Below are positions 5,357-7,107 of a DNA stretch of 7,107 nucleotides, piece by piece. Location of the stretch: assembly GCA_938046705.1 (NCBI GenBank), contig CALIWP010000335.1, positions 1 to 7,107 of the forward strand. Reading direction: 5' to 3'. The notes below the pieces were generated by a model. That model saw only the letters and a program-made list of their open reading frames with translations. It searched no databases and had not been told where the DNA came from. Origin of the DNA: an uncultured Campylobacter sp. Its GTDB lineage: Bacteria > Campylobacterota > Campylobacteria > Campylobacterales > Campylobacteraceae. A program made the position numbers and the translations under genes. The stretch's first letter is position 1, and each line of letters starts with the position of its first letter.

Positions 5357-6235
5357 TTGCAAGAAACGCAAAACGGTTTAAAACTGCTCGGCGGCCGTGC
5401 GGGTTTGCTTGAGTGCGTCTATAAAGACAAAAGCGGATTTGATTATAGCTTTAGCTTGGAGGGTCAAATTTTAAACGTTCGCTCGCTGCAAAGTCCGCTC
5501 TTGCCGATAAATGACGGCGACGAGATGCTAGCGGTTTGCGATAAAAAGGGGCGGGTTTTGGGGCTAAAAAACCGCTCTTTAAACTCTGCAGCCTGGTACG
5601 CCTATGAGCCTAGCTCCTTTTTTGCGACTCTGTTTTTCATGCTGTTTTTGTTGTTTGCCGCGGCCGGCGTTTGGGGATTTTTTTTGAGCTTTGACGGACG
5701 GTGGCCGCTTTTTAGCACTTTGTTACTTGTTTTTGGTTTGGGCTCTCTTGCCTTTGCTTGGTTTAAATATCACCGCGAGGCGTCTTTGGGCTTACGCGTT
5801 AGATCGATGCTGGGCGCCACAAAAGAGTCAAAAGCAAACGGCGAGGCTAACGGCAGGGTGTGCGACCTAAGGATTTTTGAAACGAAGGAGAAGAGCTATT
5901 TTAGCGTTACGGTCGGCGATACGTTTTTATGGGGTAGCAGCCCTAAAAAGCGCGCCCTGGAGCTAGAAAACGGCGACGAAGCGAGCGTAAAATACGAAAA
6001 TTTCAGGGTCATAAAGATACGAAATCGCAGCAAAAATCTGACGGCGAAAAAATCGCAAGGCTTTTTTGAGAGGGTGTTTTGGTTTAACGTCGATATCGCG
6101 ATCAGCCTTTGCGCGGGGCTTGTTTTGCTCTATGCTGGGACGAAGGATTTTTGGTTTTCGCCTTTTGCTGGGATTGCCGGCTTGATAATCTTGCTCGGCG
6201 GAGTCTGCTTTAACGTGTTTTATAAGAAAGATTAA
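5357..6235 (+). CDS. Membrane protein of unknown function with two tandem copies of a soluble-plus-two-helix unit
   Basis: This 292-residue protein starts with TTG, with GAGGA 6 bases upstream (5346-5350). I do not recognise it by name. It has four hydrophobic segments (about 87-111, 117-136, 243-261, 266-288) in two pairs, each behind a beta-rich soluble domain. The two halves align: GR at 13-14 with GR at 166-167; the seven-residue block from Y30 to G36 with that from Y181 to G187; DGDE at 53-56 with NGDE at 205-208; RV at 66-67 with 217-218; KNRSLN at 71-76 with RNRSKN at 222-227, nearly all at an offset of 151-153 residues. This is an internal duplication. The gene upstream encodes one such unit. 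Charged loops and the helix pairs suggest an inner-membrane protein with both soluble domains on the same side. Function is unknown; no catalytic motif is visible. Confidence 0.75.
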   Translation: MQETQNGLKLLGGRAGLLECVYKDKSGFDYSFSLEGQILNVRSLQSPLLPINDGDEMLAVCDKKGRVLGLKNRSLNSAAWYAYEPSSFFATLFFMLFLLFAAAGVWGFFLSFDGRWPLFSTLLLVFGLGSLAFAWFKYHREASLGLRVRSMLGATKESKANGEANGRVCDLRIFETKEKSYFSVTVGDTFLWGSSPKKRALELENGDEASVKYENFRVIKIRNRSKNLTAKKSQGFFERVFWFNVDIAISLCAGLVLLYAGTKDFWFSPFAGIAGLIILLGGVCFNVFYKKD

Positions 6236-6497
6236 GCCTTCGGCGAGGTTTGGCAAATTTAGCGTGGAGACTTCAAATTTGAACCTGCTCGCCGTAAATT
6301 TGACGCTCAAATTTAGCGTGTCAAATTTGAGCAAGACAAGCGGACTCGTCAAATTTTAAGCCTTACAAAAACGCTTACAAATTTTCGCCGGGCGCTAAAT
6401 CGCGGATATAGCGGCGATAAAGCTTAAATTTAGCGCGACCTTCGTGATTTAAGCGAGGCAAATTTACACACGGCAAGGCCAACTGCGTCCGCTAAAT
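6236..6497. repeat. AAATTT-rich spacer between convergent genes
   Basis: This 262-base spacer holds about ten copies of AAATTT. The clearest structure is a perfect 10-bp stem, GCTCAAATTT at 6305-6314 with AAATTTGAGC at 6323-6332, around an 8-base loop. A perfect 12-base palindrome, GCTAAATTTAGC, at 6491-6502 overlaps the stop codon of the minus-strand oxidoreductase. Neither is followed by a T-run in either direction, so classic terminators are not seen, although a convergent arrangement would favour a bidirectional one. No gene is supported here. Confidence 0.6.
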
Positions 6498-7049
6498 TTA
6501 GCCTAGATTTTGCAAAAACTCCGCGTATTCTCTAGCTCCGCGCTCTAAATCGTCCCGGCTTGAGACGTAGTCCACGCCAGGAGTCTCCTCGGCGCCGTAA
6601 AATGCGAAAAAGTCGCGGTAATCAGCGTGAAAATAGTATTTAAACGCGAGCTCAAACGGCGTAAGAACCTCGCGCAAGCTAAAATGATAGCGTCCTTGCG
6701 GGCAGTAGTCGCTCTTTTTGATGCCTGCGGTCACGGCTAGCGCGACCTTGCGGCCCGCGATACCGTCCGAGCCGCGCCCATAGGCAAAACCGTGCGTCAT
6801 CACTGCGTCGATCCATGATTTTAAAATCGGAGGGCAGGAGAAGTTATGAAGCGGAAACTGCAAAACGAGGGCGTCGTGGGCTCTGATGAGCTCTTGCTCG
6901 CGCGCGGCGTCGATATCGCCGCCCCCGTAAACCTGCGTCAAATCATGAACGCTAAAGCGCTGCGGCTCTTTGAGAGCCTCTTGTAGCAGGCGTTTGTTTA
7001 TGACCGAGTTTTGGATGTCAGGGTGGGCTAAGATGATTAGAGTTTTCAT
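6498..7049 (-). CDS. Flavodoxin-fold NAD(P)H-dependent oxidoreductase (quinone reductase family)
   Basis: This 183-residue protein fits the usual size of Flavodoxin_2 family enzymes (relatives of KefF, YwrO and NQO-type quinone reductases). The start is ATG with an excellent AAGGAG 5 bases upstream. Family marks: ILAHPD at 6-11 followed by S15 and N18, the FMN phosphate loop; a strand ALVLQFPLHNFSCPP at 60-74 leading to LKSWID (76-81), the flavin-contacting segment; THGFAYG at 85-91; and GRKVALAVTAG at 99-109. Such enzymes are cytoplasmic, bind FMN or FAD, and pass two electrons from NAD(P)H to quinones or other acceptors, often for protection from electrophiles or redox stress. The exact acceptor cannot be told, and a potassium-efflux helper role as in KefF is not supported since no kefC-like gene is near. 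It is convergent with the membrane protein gene and appears to be transcribed alone. Confidence 0.88.
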   Translation of the reverse strand: MKTLIILAHPDIQNSVINKRLLQEALKEPQRFSVHDLTQVYGGGDIDAAREQELIRAHDALVLQFPLHNFSCPPILKSWIDAVMTHGFAYGRGSDGIAGRKVALAVTAGIKKSDYCPQGRYHFSLREVLTPFELAFKYYFHADYRDFFAFYGAEETPGVDYVSSRDDLERGAREYAEFLQNLG

Positions 7050-7072
7050 TTTTCTCCTTTTTAATTGAGCGA

Positions 7073-7078
7073 ATTTTA
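7073..7078 (-). promoter_or_regulatory. Possible -10 box of the oxidoreductase gene
   Basis: TAAAAT on the minus strand lies 23 bases before the ATG, in an AT-rich leader ending in AAGGAG. There is no TGn extension and the -35 region is not distinct, so support is weak. Confidence 0.3.
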
Positions 7079-7107
7079 GCGAACTTGGCTTAAATTTGGA
7101 CGGGAGT

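Noticed and set aside
5963..6352. Minus-strand open frame of 129 codons
   Set aside because: It is antisense to the end of the double-unit membrane gene, whose frame is supported by internal duplication and membrane helices; its N-terminal part is only AAATTT repeats read as protein.
6491..6502. GCTAAATTTAGC palindrome as an operator
   Set aside because: It overlaps a stop codon at the 3' end of a gene, and the AAATTT core is common throughout the window, so there is no reason to assign a regulator site.
1..7107. CRISPR array, insertion sequence, tRNA, rRNA, or prophage content
   Set aside because: No regularly spaced repeats, transposase motifs, cloverleaf-like segments or phage genes were seen by reading; the short AAATTT repeats are irregularly spaced.

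Overview
The window looks like chromosomal DNA of a Campylobacter (epsilonproteobacterium, now Campylobacterota), probably a moderately GC-rich species of the C. rectus / showae / curvus / concisus type. The reasons are the great abundance of the AAATTT word in genes and spacers, a flagellar-type FlgS histidine kinase, and a gene order (FlgS kinase, DUF234-like protein, class V aminotransferase) that matches, from memory, Cj0793, Cj0792 and Cj0791c of C. jejuni. No database search was possible, so the species is inference.

Layout. Bases 1-2213 are read on the minus strand. In transcription order they hold a stand-alone DUF234-like nuclease-fold protein, then flgS overlapping it by the 4 bases ATGA, and after a 130-base spacer with a hairpin the N-terminal part of an isochorismatase-family cysteine hydrolase that runs off the window. 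A short divergent promoter region at about 2226-2270 separates this from a plus-strand pair: a class V PLP enzyme (aminotransferase or cysteine-desulfurase-like) and a small exported Sel1-like protein, again overlapping by ATGA and followed by a probable terminator. Then comes about 520 bases with no convincing gene but filled with AAATTT-centred repeats. Two plus-strand membrane protein genes of unknown function follow (4723-5205 and 5357-6235), separated by a structured spacer. The window ends with a minus-strand flavodoxin-fold NAD(P)H oxidoreductase, convergent with them across another AAATTT-rich spacer.

How the genes may work together. FlgS is the sensor kinase of the FlgS/FlgR system that switches on sigma-54-dependent flagellar genes. 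Its coupling to the DUF234-like gene is a shared transcript, not a proven shared function. The PLP enzyme and the Sel1-like protein share a transcript as well. The two membrane proteins are related: the first is one unit (beta-rich soluble part plus two membrane helices), and the second is two such units in tandem.

Main points of interest are the duplicated membrane module; the ATG-TGA at the best start site of the first of these genes; the lack of a canonical start codon behind the strong ribosome-binding site of the DUF234-like gene, where an ATC sits; and the AAATTT palindromes in all the spacers. I saw no CRISPR array, insertion sequence, tRNA, rRNA or clear defence or mobile system.
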